From: Aricia agestis
Taxonomy: Eukaryota; Arthropoda; Insecta; Lepidoptera; Lycaenidae
Reading direction: 5' to 3'
DNA: 64,000 nt
Assembly: GCF_905147365.1 (NCBI RefSeq)
Contig: NC_056418.1
Span: forward strand, 16,181,262 to 16,245,261
Below the pieces are notes generated by a model. It did not search any database. It saw only the letters and a list, made by a program, of their open reading frames with translations, and had not been told where the DNA came from. Shown piece after piece: positions 38,388 through 46,216 of this stretch. The first letter of the stretch is position 1. Each line of letters opens with the position of its first letter. Position numbers and translations under genes: made by a program.

Positions 38388-38501
38388 CAGGGGGTAACAA
38401 AAAAGTGATATTACTTCAGGATATTATAATTATTTTAGCGCTGCTACTTTCACGGTGAACTTTAAACACACCCTATTATCACCTTGTTTTGTTACAGCCT
38501 G
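38388..38501. mobile_element. Palindromic MITE flanked by TA (copy 2, internally deleted)
   Basis: Begins CAGGGGGTAACAAAAAAGTG and ends CACCTTGTTTTGTTACAGCCTG, with TA at 38,386 and 38,502. The GCGCTGCTACTTTCACGGTG segment matches the right arm of the 32,980-33,250 copy. Most of the left arm and the centre are missing (114 bp against 271). Confidence 0.75.
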
Positions 38502-38720
38502 TACATACAACTGTCAATATAATAGTACATATTATCATTGTTGTAATCAGCCTGTATAGTGTATAATATTCACATTGTGCGGTCGGAAGTGGATACATGG
38601 TGTCGCTAATTGACTATTGTCACTACGGTTTACTACATTGCATCCCTTTATAGATAACTACCTTACACATGTTCATATTGTTAGTCTAAAGGTAATTTGC
38701 TTGAGGTTTGCTTAATTTAA

Positions 38721-38972
38721 GACCTCTGTGGCTCAGTTGGTGGGCTGTTGGTAACTCAAGCCGGGGGTCGTGGGTTCGAATCCCGCCGAGGGAACAAAAA
38801 GTTTTCAAAGTTCCTGGGTCATGGATGTGTATTAAATATATGTAATCATATAAAAAAATCTTAAATATATGTATAGTATAAAAGTATTAAATATATTTCC
38901 GTCGTCTGGTAACCGTAACACAAGTCCTTCAGGTACAGTACCACGGGGCCAGTCTGACGTGGTGTGAAGTGA
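38721..38972 (+). mobile_element. tRNA-derived SINE
   Basis: The head has a pol III A box (GTGGCTCAGTTGG, 38,728-38,740) and B box (GGTTCGAATCC, 38,773-38,783) with tRNA-like spacing. The body that follows has an AT-rich TTAAATATATGTA segment and then CCGTCGTCTGGTAACC...AACACAAGTCCTTC, which is the usual body of an abundant lepidopteran SINE. It is not a tRNA gene: the acceptor stem does not close and the SINE body is attached. Confidence 0.85.
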
Positions 38973-39049
38973 AAGTGTGGAGCGTCCATAGAATAATATA
39001 GATGTATAGATATATTAATACATAAGCGTCTGCACACTACAGGATATAA

Positions 39050-40032
39050 CTGGGTAAGGCCAAGTTAGCATCGAAAAAACTTGGTGTTCTTGACAGAGGG
39101 AGACAGTATTTCAGTCCGGACCAACGCCTACAACTCTACAAGGCGCAGGTTCGGCCTCATATGGAATACTATTCTCATGACTGGGCAGAGGCGCCAAAAT
39201 ACCAACTGGATCGTATTCAACGAAGGGCCGTTTGAATTGTTGCCTGCCATAATGTTTCGAATAGGCTAATTACGCCGAGAATGTAGCTTCACTCTGCATA
39301 CTCTATCGGTTGTATCACGGAGAGTGTAATTCTGGGGAATAATTGTTCGGGATCATACCACCTGCAACTTTTTGCCATCGATCCACGCGAAAAATATACC
39401 ATCCTCATCACCTGGATGAGTGGCAGTCTTCCACCGTGCGTTTTTCGCGTAACTTTCTGCCGCGCACTGTAAAACTCTGGAATGAACTGTCACCAGCAGT
39501 ATTTCCGGACCTATATGACCTGCAAATCTTCAAGAAGAGAGTACCGGCCGGCAACGCACCTGCAGCTCTTCTAATGTTGCGAGTGTCCATGGGCAACGGT
39601 AGTTGACTTCCATCAGGTAACCCGTATAATCGTGCTATGGAAAGAGCTATGTTGGGAGTATCTCTGTATCTCTGGTAGACAAAATTCCTAATATAATCAT
39701 TCGCCAGAGAACTAAAGTCACCGACATTGCTCATAGAATTAGCACGCTGAAGTGGAAGTGGGCTGGTCATGTCTGCAGACGGGAAGACGGTAGATGGAGC
39801 AGACAAGCGTTTGAGTGGAGACCACGCTTAGGCAAACGTACAGTAGGACGCCCCGCAGCACGGCGCGGTGGACCGACCATTTGAAGAAAGTGGCTGGCAG
39901 CGGATGGATGAGGGCTGCCCAAGATTGGGGTGGTTGGCGCTCATTGGGAGAGGCCTACGTTCAGCAGTGGACGGCAATAGGCTGATATTGATGAACCCGT
40001 GTACTCGTTTGCCACCTTATAAAAAAAAGTAA
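39050..40032 (+). pseudogene. Jockey-type LINE ORF2 C-terminal fragment, interrupted by an RTE insertion
   Basis: The first segment encodes KKLGVLDRGRQYFSPDQRL, LYKAQVRPHMEYYSHDW and YQLDRIQRRAV, the region after the RT catalytic core in lepidopteran Jockey-type LINEs. After stops and a frame change, 39,343-39,606 encodes PRTVKLWNELSPAVFP and the NAPAALLMLRVSMG tail. RT would copy the element RNA at the target. The copy is 5'-truncated, with at least two stops and one frameshift. The 3' tail is split by the insertion at 39,626-39,993 and resumes at 39,994 as AACCCGTGTACTCGTTTGCC plus an A run. The same tail ends the SINE-like copies at 127-462 and 54,216-54,545. Confidence 0.85.
39626..39993 (+). 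mobile_element. RTE-type LINE 3' fragment nested in the Jockey tail
   Basis: Encodes, with a few lesions, RAMERAMLGVSL, RTKVTDIAHRISTLKWKWAG, WSRQAFEWRPRLGKR and VGRPAAR, the C-terminal signature of RTE-clade ORF2 proteins. It ends in a TGA-rich 3' tail (GATATTGATG), usual for RTE. It is flanked by a 7-bp direct repeat, AACCCGT (39,619-39,625 and 39,994-40,000), taken from the Jockey tail. It is therefore a later, 5'-truncated target-primed insertion. Confidence 0.85.
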
Positions 40033-40158
40033 CATTTTATATTGTAAGTTAAACTACTATATAGTATGACGATTACAGTAAGGTATAATAAACAGTTCAA
40101 CAGAGAACACGGTATGATAAGTTACATCGTTGCAGATCTAATAATATATTATTAATAA

Positions 40159-40506
40159 CTAGACATTCCGCGCGGCTTCGCCCGCGTAAATTAGATATTT
40201 CACAGACAAATTACTTCACAAAAAATAGTCTATGATCCTTCACGTAGTATCTGTGCCAAATAACAGAAAAATTGCTCCAAAGTTCGTGAGATAAGCTCTT
40301 TCAAATAATTTTCCCCGTTTTTTCCATATTTTCCTCTTTTTCTTCGCTCCTATTAGTCTTAGCGTGATAAAATATAGCTTATAGCTTTCCTCGATAAATG
40401 GGCTATCTAACACTGAAATAATTTTTCAAGTCGGACCAGTAGTTCCTGAGATTTGCGCGTTCAAACAAACAAACAAACTCTTCCCAATTATAATATTAGT
40501 ATAGAT
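40159..40506 (+). mobile_element. Lepidopteran non-LTR/SINE-type repeat (single-unit copy)
   Basis: Starts CTAGACATTCCGCGCGGCTT and ends TATAATATTAGTATAGAT, with one internal TTTCAAATAATTTTCC unit. It is the shorter relative of the copy at 607-1,468. Confidence 0.7.
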
Positions 40507-40620
40507 ACTATGCTTCAGGCAAGCATATATGTAGGTGGTATATGTAGGTGGTCCATATACTGTGCCGGGATACAGTACCTGGACAATCGTAGCTGGAAAT
40601 GTATACTGTATGTCAAACTT

Positions 40621-40691
40621 CACCGATAGCTATTTTCAATACACCTATTGAAGGACTTGCTCTGAGCTCGAAGTAAATAGAGCTATCGGTG
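40621..40691. repeat. Inverted repeat, 11-bp arms
   Basis: CACCGATAGCT (40,621-40,631) and AGCTATCGGTG (40,681-40,691) are exact inverted repeats around a 49-base loop that has its own short stem. Confidence 0.6.
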
Positions 40692-40696
40692 TTTAC

Positions 40697-40748
40697 AAGA
40701 CAATGTAGCAGCTATGTACACAACAGTACATAGCTGCTACATTGTCTT
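40697..40748. repeat. Perfect 23-bp hairpin
   Basis: The arms 40,697-40,719 and 40,726-40,748 are exact reverse complements (AAGACAATGTAGCAGCTATG...) with a six-base loop, ACAACA. Confidence 0.9.
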
Positions 40749-40930
40749 ACCGTCAGTAGTACAGGAATGGCTACATGACAGGACATCGATACTGCACTTA
40801 CACGGTATTGGCACGTCCAGTGTCTTGTAACATGTCTGCTTAGCCGGTTCCTGACATTGTTTACTATGAGTTATGACATTTATCGGTTGTATTAGGATAG
40901 GCTATTTACAACTTTTTTGACAGATTTTCC

Positions 40931-40982
40931 ATACTTGAAGTTAATTAGTAGATAGCCTTATCTACTAATTAACTTCAAGTAT
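40931..40982. repeat. Perfect 24-bp hairpin
   Basis: The arms 40,931-40,954 and 40,959-40,982 (ATACTTGAAGTTAATTAGTA...) pair exactly around GCCT. Confidence 0.9.
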
Positions 40983-41484
40983 ATATAGGGAGTGGTGAGC
41001 CCTTAAGGTCTCAAATACACACAAAGTATGAGCGCTATTTCGTATTGAGCCATTTTTGTATCAGACATATTTTTTCTCTCCTAGACGTTCTTATTCTTAC
41101 CCGAGAATTACGTAGTATTTAATCTTGATTCATTTTTGTTAAATAAAACTTTAGCTTAAATGGTAATACCTCGAGTCAAGATAAATTCGTTAAGATTTGA
41201 AGAAGATACGCAGGTAGCGAGATTTATTCTTAAAAGATAATGTTTTTAACTATCCGGTACCACGAATCCGGCACTAGTTTTTAGGATTAACTGAGATTAA
41301 AAGTTTTTTTTTCTATGAATAGAAATAATCTTTTAATAGAATATAAAAGAGGGCGTTTAATGTTTTTTGAAGTGAAAACTTCTTTAGCGGCGTTGAGCAC
41401 TTTTGTGGGATGGGTAAAAACTGTGAAACTCGCGTCAGATTCTCGTGCTGATCGAAAAACAGTAAGACGGTTGGAGAGTAGTGT

Positions 41485-41720
41485 TGTAACATCGAAATCG
41501 ATTAATCGAACAATTGATTGTATTTTTTCGATTGTCGATATTTTTAATCGATTGTAGGGGTTTCGATTAATTAAAAAAAAAGTTTATTTTAAATCGATTT
41601 TCATAAAAAAATGGGTTTAAAAATTTAATCAATTGTAAGGGTTTCGATTAATTAAAAAAATCGATTTTTTAAAAATCGATTTTCACAAAAAATGGGTTAA
41701 AAAAATTAATGCACAACGTT
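41485..41720. repeat. Two tandem AT-rich units with ATCGATT words
   Basis: Two units of about 100 bp (near 41,530-41,610 and 41,625-41,705) share TTAAT.GATTGTA.GGGTTTC, GATTAATTAAAAAAA and AATCGATTTTCA.AAAAAATGGG. The leading GTAGTGTTGTAACATCGAAA could be a degenerate hAT-type end, but the opposite terminus was not found. Confidence 0.5.
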
Positions 41721-42507
41721 AATAATCAAGTTTTCACTTCTGCCGGCACTCCCGGAGTGCAACCCGTCTTTTTTTTTCTTTATAAATACACTTCTATACT
41801 AATATAAATTGTTGATAAAGATTTAAGCTTTGCTTGTTCGCATTGAATAATCTCAGTTTGGGAAAATCTAATAAGCATAAAATTATGTAATTTTAAAGCG
41901 CACAATTTTCGCACAATGCAAAACTACTAGTCGCCGGAATCTAGTACTAACAGGTAACGCAGGTCTATCGAATAATGTCACTTATCTTATCCTTTCAGTA
42001 CTGGTTACATCAGCTTTTGTGCAGGTAGATAAACCATAAACATAAAAGTAACAAAGTATAAAAGAAAATATCGGTAATTTAATTGATATCGGGCTGCGGA
42101 TCGCTGTAATAGTACTTTAGATAATGAAAGTATCGGCGTAGCTCCCTCGCGACGACGCGACTGCCTCCCTCGGCGACGCTCAGCTGCGACAAACGTGGAG
42201 CTCGCTTCGAAATGTTTACTTTATTTTAAAATTCTAAACCGACGCGCTAGATCGAGCGTGATACTGTACTTTAGCCTTCGGACCTCGATTACTTGCGCAT
42301 ATTGCCTACGATTGAAACAATGTCCTAATTTCCTAAGGTAGTTTACAGATACTGCGATATTCCCGTCATGTACGGGGACTCCGATCGTTCCTGAGATCGT
42401 TCCGAGGACTGACGCTGTAGGCCCGTTTTGTGCACGAGTCCGGTAAGGTCGGCCTACGATAGTCCGGCCGATTTCGGTCGAACCCCGATATATGGGTCTT
42501 TTTAAAC
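41721..42507. other. Unassigned spacer before the LINE
   Basis: AT-rich to about 42,130, then a GC-richer stretch (42,140-42,480) without an extended frame. Nothing recognised. Confidence 0.4.
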
Positions 42508-43007
42508 TTCAACACACTTTTTTAACTCTTATACTTCGAACTAGATACACATAGTGTTAGAGCGTTGATTTAGCGCAAAATTGCAATTTGTGCATGCTAT
42601 TTCATAATTTTGTGGCATACATTTAAATACATACACTTTACAAACCTATGGATTTTTATTAATTAAAATATACAGGTGTGTACAGTGTATGTATAGTCCA
42701 TACATATGCCACAATTTCACGCAGCACCAAATATTACTCAGAATGTCATCTTTTCTTTTTCATTCATGAAGCGGTAATTTTTTAATTACAAAACCTGGTA
42801 AATCTTATGATAATTTAGACCGTTAGATCTCTGCCCTACATTCAACTAAAACTGCTGAATGTAAAGCGTGGGATTAGTTATATTTACATAATTATGCACT
42901 TGCACAAAAGCGGTTATTACGCCGAGCAGCTAATAGTGTCGCCTCGCCGTCTATAGCGTTAGAGGGGATTAGTTCGGTAAAGCATTGCCACTGTACAAAT
43001 ATCGCAT

Positions 43008-43070
43008 GATGTTTGCTGTTTGACGTCTCGTTTGACAAGTTGTCAAACGAGACGTCAAACAGCAAACATC
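43008..43070. repeat. Perfect 31-bp-arm hairpin in the LINE 5' region (copy 1)
   Basis: The arms 43,008-43,038 and 43,040-43,070 (GATGTTTGCTGTTTGACGTC...) are exact reverse complements around one G. Each arm holds GACGTC. The same structure occurs in the second copy at 44,276-44,338. Confidence 0.9.
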
Positions 43071-43322
43071 GTATCCTTACGGTCCGTGTTAAATACATTC
43101 TAAAGTGATTCTACCAAGTGCTTTAAAATAATAAACTTTTGGAGTATTTACCTCACACCACATTATATTATTTGTGTATATTGTTCGACAAACTAAGTGC
43201 AGTTTTCAAGGCAAAAATCGTGATTGTCTGAAGCAAAAAACTTTTATTGTGGTACGTGGAGGGTACATAAATATTCAACTCAATATCAATAATTACTCTT
43301 GAATGATAACATTCAAGAGACT

Positions 43323-43386
43323 TGTAGCGCCATCTAGTATTGGGTCGATGAACTAAAAATCGAAGATCTCTAGTAGCGCCATCTAT
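43323..43386 (+). promoter_or_regulatory. Paired TAGCGCCATCTA motifs in the LINE 5' region
   Basis: TAGCGCCATCTAG and TAGCGCCATCTAT lie about 48 bp apart, 65-120 bp upstream of the ORF1 ATG. The reverse complement AGATGGCGC resembles the core of the insect CTCF recognition sequence. They recur at +1,268 in the second copy, giving four sites. Their proximity to ORF1 would also fit a role in the LINE's internal promoter. Binding is inference. Confidence 0.4.
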
Positions 43387-43454
43387 CTTTGGTACAGCGA
43401 AGTATTCAAGAATTCTTTTTATCCTTTTCTCCAACCTTTTAAGTAATATCAGGC

Positions 43455-43793
43455 GTGAAGATGTTCTCCTGCAAGCGTTGTGAGGCTCAGTGCTTCGAGG
43501 GCCCCAAGTGTGCATTATGTCTTGGTCAGTTTGACTTTGCTTGCTCCGGTATAACGGAGGTTGGATGGCGCAAATTGGGTGAACGGAAGAACACCTGGAA
43601 ATGCGTGAGCTGCAAGTCACAAGCGCCCTCTAGCCCACGGCCTACAACACCATCTTTGGACAGGCCCTCAACACCCCAACCCGCGGATATGGACACTATC
43701 ATGTCAGAACTTAGGTCGCTCTCTAACAAGATGATTAACCTACCCACTTTAATCGAGGATGTCAAGGCTATAAAGTTCAACACACTTTTTTAA
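43455..43793 (+). pseudogene. Truncated ORF1 in the first 5' copy (PHD-like finger only)
   Basis: Matches the start of the full ORF1 at 44,723 through the AIK residues near codon 107, then runs into the start of the next 5' copy and stops after a few foreign codons. The 112-residue product would keep the whole zinc finger and Pro/Ser/Thr-rich linker but lose the coiled coil and RNA-binding region. It is a by-product of the tandem duplication, though it is a complete ATG-to-stop frame. Confidence 0.8.
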
Positions 43794-44275
43794 CTCTTAT
43801 ACTTCGAACTAGATACACATAGTGTTAGAGCGTTGATTTAGCGCAAAATTGCAATTTGTGCATGCTATTTCATAATTTTGTGGCATACATTTAAATACAT
43901 ACACTTTACAAACCTATGGATTTTTATTAATTAAAATATACAGGTGTGTACAGTGTATGTATAGTCCATACATATGCCACAATTTCACGCAGCACCAAAT
44001 ATTACTCAGAATGTCATCTTTTCTTTTTCATTCATGAAGCGGTAATTTTTTAATTACAAAACCTGGTAAATCTTATGATAATTTAGACCGTTAGATCTCT
44101 GCCCTACATTCAACTAAAACTGCTGAATGTAAAGCGTGGGATTAGTTATATTTACATAATTATGCACTTGCACAAAAGCGGTTATTACGCCGAGCAGCTA
44201 ATAGTGTCGCCTCGCCGTCTATAGCGTTAGAGGGGATTAGTTCGGTAAAGCATTGCCACTGTACAAATATCGCAT

Positions 44276-44338
44276 GATGTTTGCTGTTTGACGTCTCGTT
44301 TGACAAGTTGTCAAACGAGACGTCAAACAGCAAACATC
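44276..44338. repeat. Perfect 31-bp-arm hairpin in the LINE 5' region (copy 2)
   Basis: Same structure as 43,008-43,070, shifted by 1,268 bp. Confidence 0.9.
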
Positions 44339-44722
44339 GTATCCTTACGGTCCGTGTTAAATACATTCTAAAGTGATTCTACCAAGTGCTTTAAAATAAT
44401 AAACTTTTGGAGTATTTACCTCACACCACATTATATTATTTGTGTATATTGTTCGACAAACTAAGTGCAGTTTTCAAGGCAAAAATCGTGATTGTCTGAA
44501 GCAAAAAACTTTTATTGTGGTACGTGGAGGGTACATAAATATTCAACTCAATATCAATAATTACTCTTGAATGATAACATTCAAGAGACTTGTAGCGCCA
44601 TCTAGTATTGGGTCGATGAACTAAAAATCGAAGATCTCTAGTAGCGCCATCTATCTTTGGTACAGCGAAGTATTCAAGAATTCTTTTTATCCTTTTCTCC
44701 AACCTTTTAAGTAATATCAGGC

Positions 44723-45718
44723 GTGAAGATGTTCTCCTGCAAGCGTTGTGAGGCTCAGTGCTTCGAGGGCCCCAAGTGTGCATTATGTCTTGGTCAGTTT
44801 GACTTTGCTTGCTCCGGTATAACGGAGGTTGGATGGCGCAAATTGGGTGAACGGAAGAACACCTGGAAATGCGTGAGCTGCAAGTCACAAGCGCCCTCTA
44901 GCCCACGGCCTACAACACCATCTTTGGACAGGCCCTCAACACCCCAACCCGCGGATATGGACACTATCATGTCAGAACTTAGGTCGCTCTCTAACAAGAT
45001 GATTAACCTACCCACTTTAATCGAGGATGTCAAGGCTATAAAGTTGGAACTCGTAGAACTCAAATCTATCCGGAGTGAGTGCCTAAGTCTTAAATCAAGT
45101 GTAGAGTTCCTGGACCACACCGTAGAAACACTCTCGACCAGGGTTACGAACATAGAGCGAGACGTAGAGTGCTTCAAAAAAGTCCAAGAAGACGTGTCGG
45201 CCCTACAAGAACGATGCTCTAAACTTGAAGATTTGTATCGGGATGGCGAGCAGAGAGCAAGATTGAATAACTTGGAAATCAAAGGTGTTCCCCTTTCTAA
45301 AACGGAGAATCTTTTTAGCATTATAACCAAGATTGGTGATACTATAGGATGCACCATACCTAGGGAACAGATCAATTATATCGCAAGAGTTCCTACCCGT
45401 CACAATGATAAGCATAAAAATATAATTTGTTCTATCAACAACAAGTACATCAAGGATAATTTTGTGGCGGCTGCTCGTAAACTCAAATCATCGCTGACGG
45501 CTAGACAGTTGGGATTCCAGACAGATAATGTTATATTTGTTAATGATCATCTCACCCTTGATAACAAACTACTTCTAAATAAGACCAAGAAACTGTCAAA
45601 AGAAAAGGGTTTTTTGTACACTTGGGTAACTGGTTGCAAGATACTCGTACGAAAAAATTCTACTTCGCCGATTCATCATATCAGAACAGAAAGAGACCTT
45701 GCAAAATTTATAAAGTGA
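44723..45718 (+). CDS. LINE ORF1 protein: PHD-like finger, coiled coil, nucleic-acid-binding region
   Basis: A complete 331-codon frame from ATG to TGA. Residues about 6-52 form a PHD-type Cys-rich finger: CKRC, CALC, then FDFAC, and KCVSC at the end. The position usually held by His (C-x4-H-x2-C) is Asp here. A Pro/Ser/Thr-rich linker (about 55-80) follows, then a helical, heptad-rich stretch (about 85-185: LRSLSNKMINL ... VSALQERCSKLEDL) likely to oligomerise. The region starting RARLNNLEIKGVP (about 178) resembles the ORF1p nucleic-acid-binding domain of LINEs. The protein would package the element RNA with ORF2 protein. ORF2 begins 498 bp downstream. The frame has no lesions. Confidence 0.9.
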   Translation: MKMFSCKRCEAQCFEGPKCALCLGQFDFACSGITEVGWRKLGERKNTWKCVSCKSQAPSSPRPTTPSLDRPSTPQPADMDTIMSELRSLSNKMINLPTLIEDVKAIKLELVELKSIRSECLSLKSSVEFLDHTVETLSTRVTNIERDVECFKKVQEDVSALQERCSKLEDLYRDGEQRARLNNLEIKGVPLSKTENLFSIITKIGDTIGCTIPREQINYIARVPTRHNDKHKNIICSINNKYIKDNFVAAARKLKSSLTARQLGFQTDNVIFVNDHLTLDNKLLLNKTKKLSKEKGFLYTWVTGCKILVRKNSTSPIHHIRTERDLAKFIK

Positions 45719-46216
45719 TATCCTTACTGCCCTGCTGCTCTGATGTAATACTGCCATGCTGCTCTGTTGTACCCGATGTATCTACTCATGTCTGTTTCAA
45801 TAGGTTATTAAGTTTGAACTGTGTTTTTGTAGTTTATTTTTTAAAACTAGTGCTTTTTTCTGCTTGCTTTTTGCTTCTAAATTATGCTTACGTAGAACTT
45901 GTCTTTTGCAGCTAAACTTTTGTCGCTATGGTTGCTTCTCGCTCTTTTACTGGTGCATCTACCTATTTTTATTTCTATGTTGTTGCTATTTTGTACTATT
46001 ATGCAATCTCTTCTTGTTTCCTACATGTACTGTGCACCAATGCTCGTTTAATTAAATTTTATTTCAGCCCGGGACCGCTGATATGTATGTGCTCTATAAT
46101 GCGATTATCATATCAAAATAATTATATACTAAACAAAATTTTATCATTTACCCAAATTTATCTGGATGGATATAATCTGGATTTTACTTATAAAACAGAT
46201 TATTTCTTAATTTACA
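45719..46216. other. Spacer between LINE ORF1 and ORF2
   Basis: About 500 bp, T-rich, with overlapping short frames and no conserved domain. How ORF2 would be translated across this gap is not evident from the sequence. Confidence 0.6.

Larger units (their letters stand above)
42508..43775 (+). repeat. First copy of the 1,268-bp LINE 5' duplication
   Basis: Identical by eye to 43,776-45,043: all frames translate to the same peptides. It contains the LINE 5' region and the first part of ORF1, and joins the second copy at CTATAAAG|TTCAACAC, with TT shared at the junction. Confidence 0.92.

Noticed and set aside
38721..38795. tRNA gene
   Set aside because: A and B boxes are present, but the cloverleaf stems do not close and a SINE body follows directly.
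39408..39806. 132-codon minus-strand frame
   Set aside because: It is the antisense shadow of the Jockey and RTE coding remnants on the plus strand.
40697..40748. microRNA precursor
   Set aside because: The stem is perfectly paired with a six-base loop and is shorter than a usual insect pre-miRNA. A palindromic element is simpler without small-RNA data.
43168..43620. 150-codon antisense frame over the LINE 5' region (also at 44,436-44,888)
   Set aside because: It is antisense to ORF1 and repeated only because of the duplication. No family resemblance to a known antisense or ORF0-type protein.
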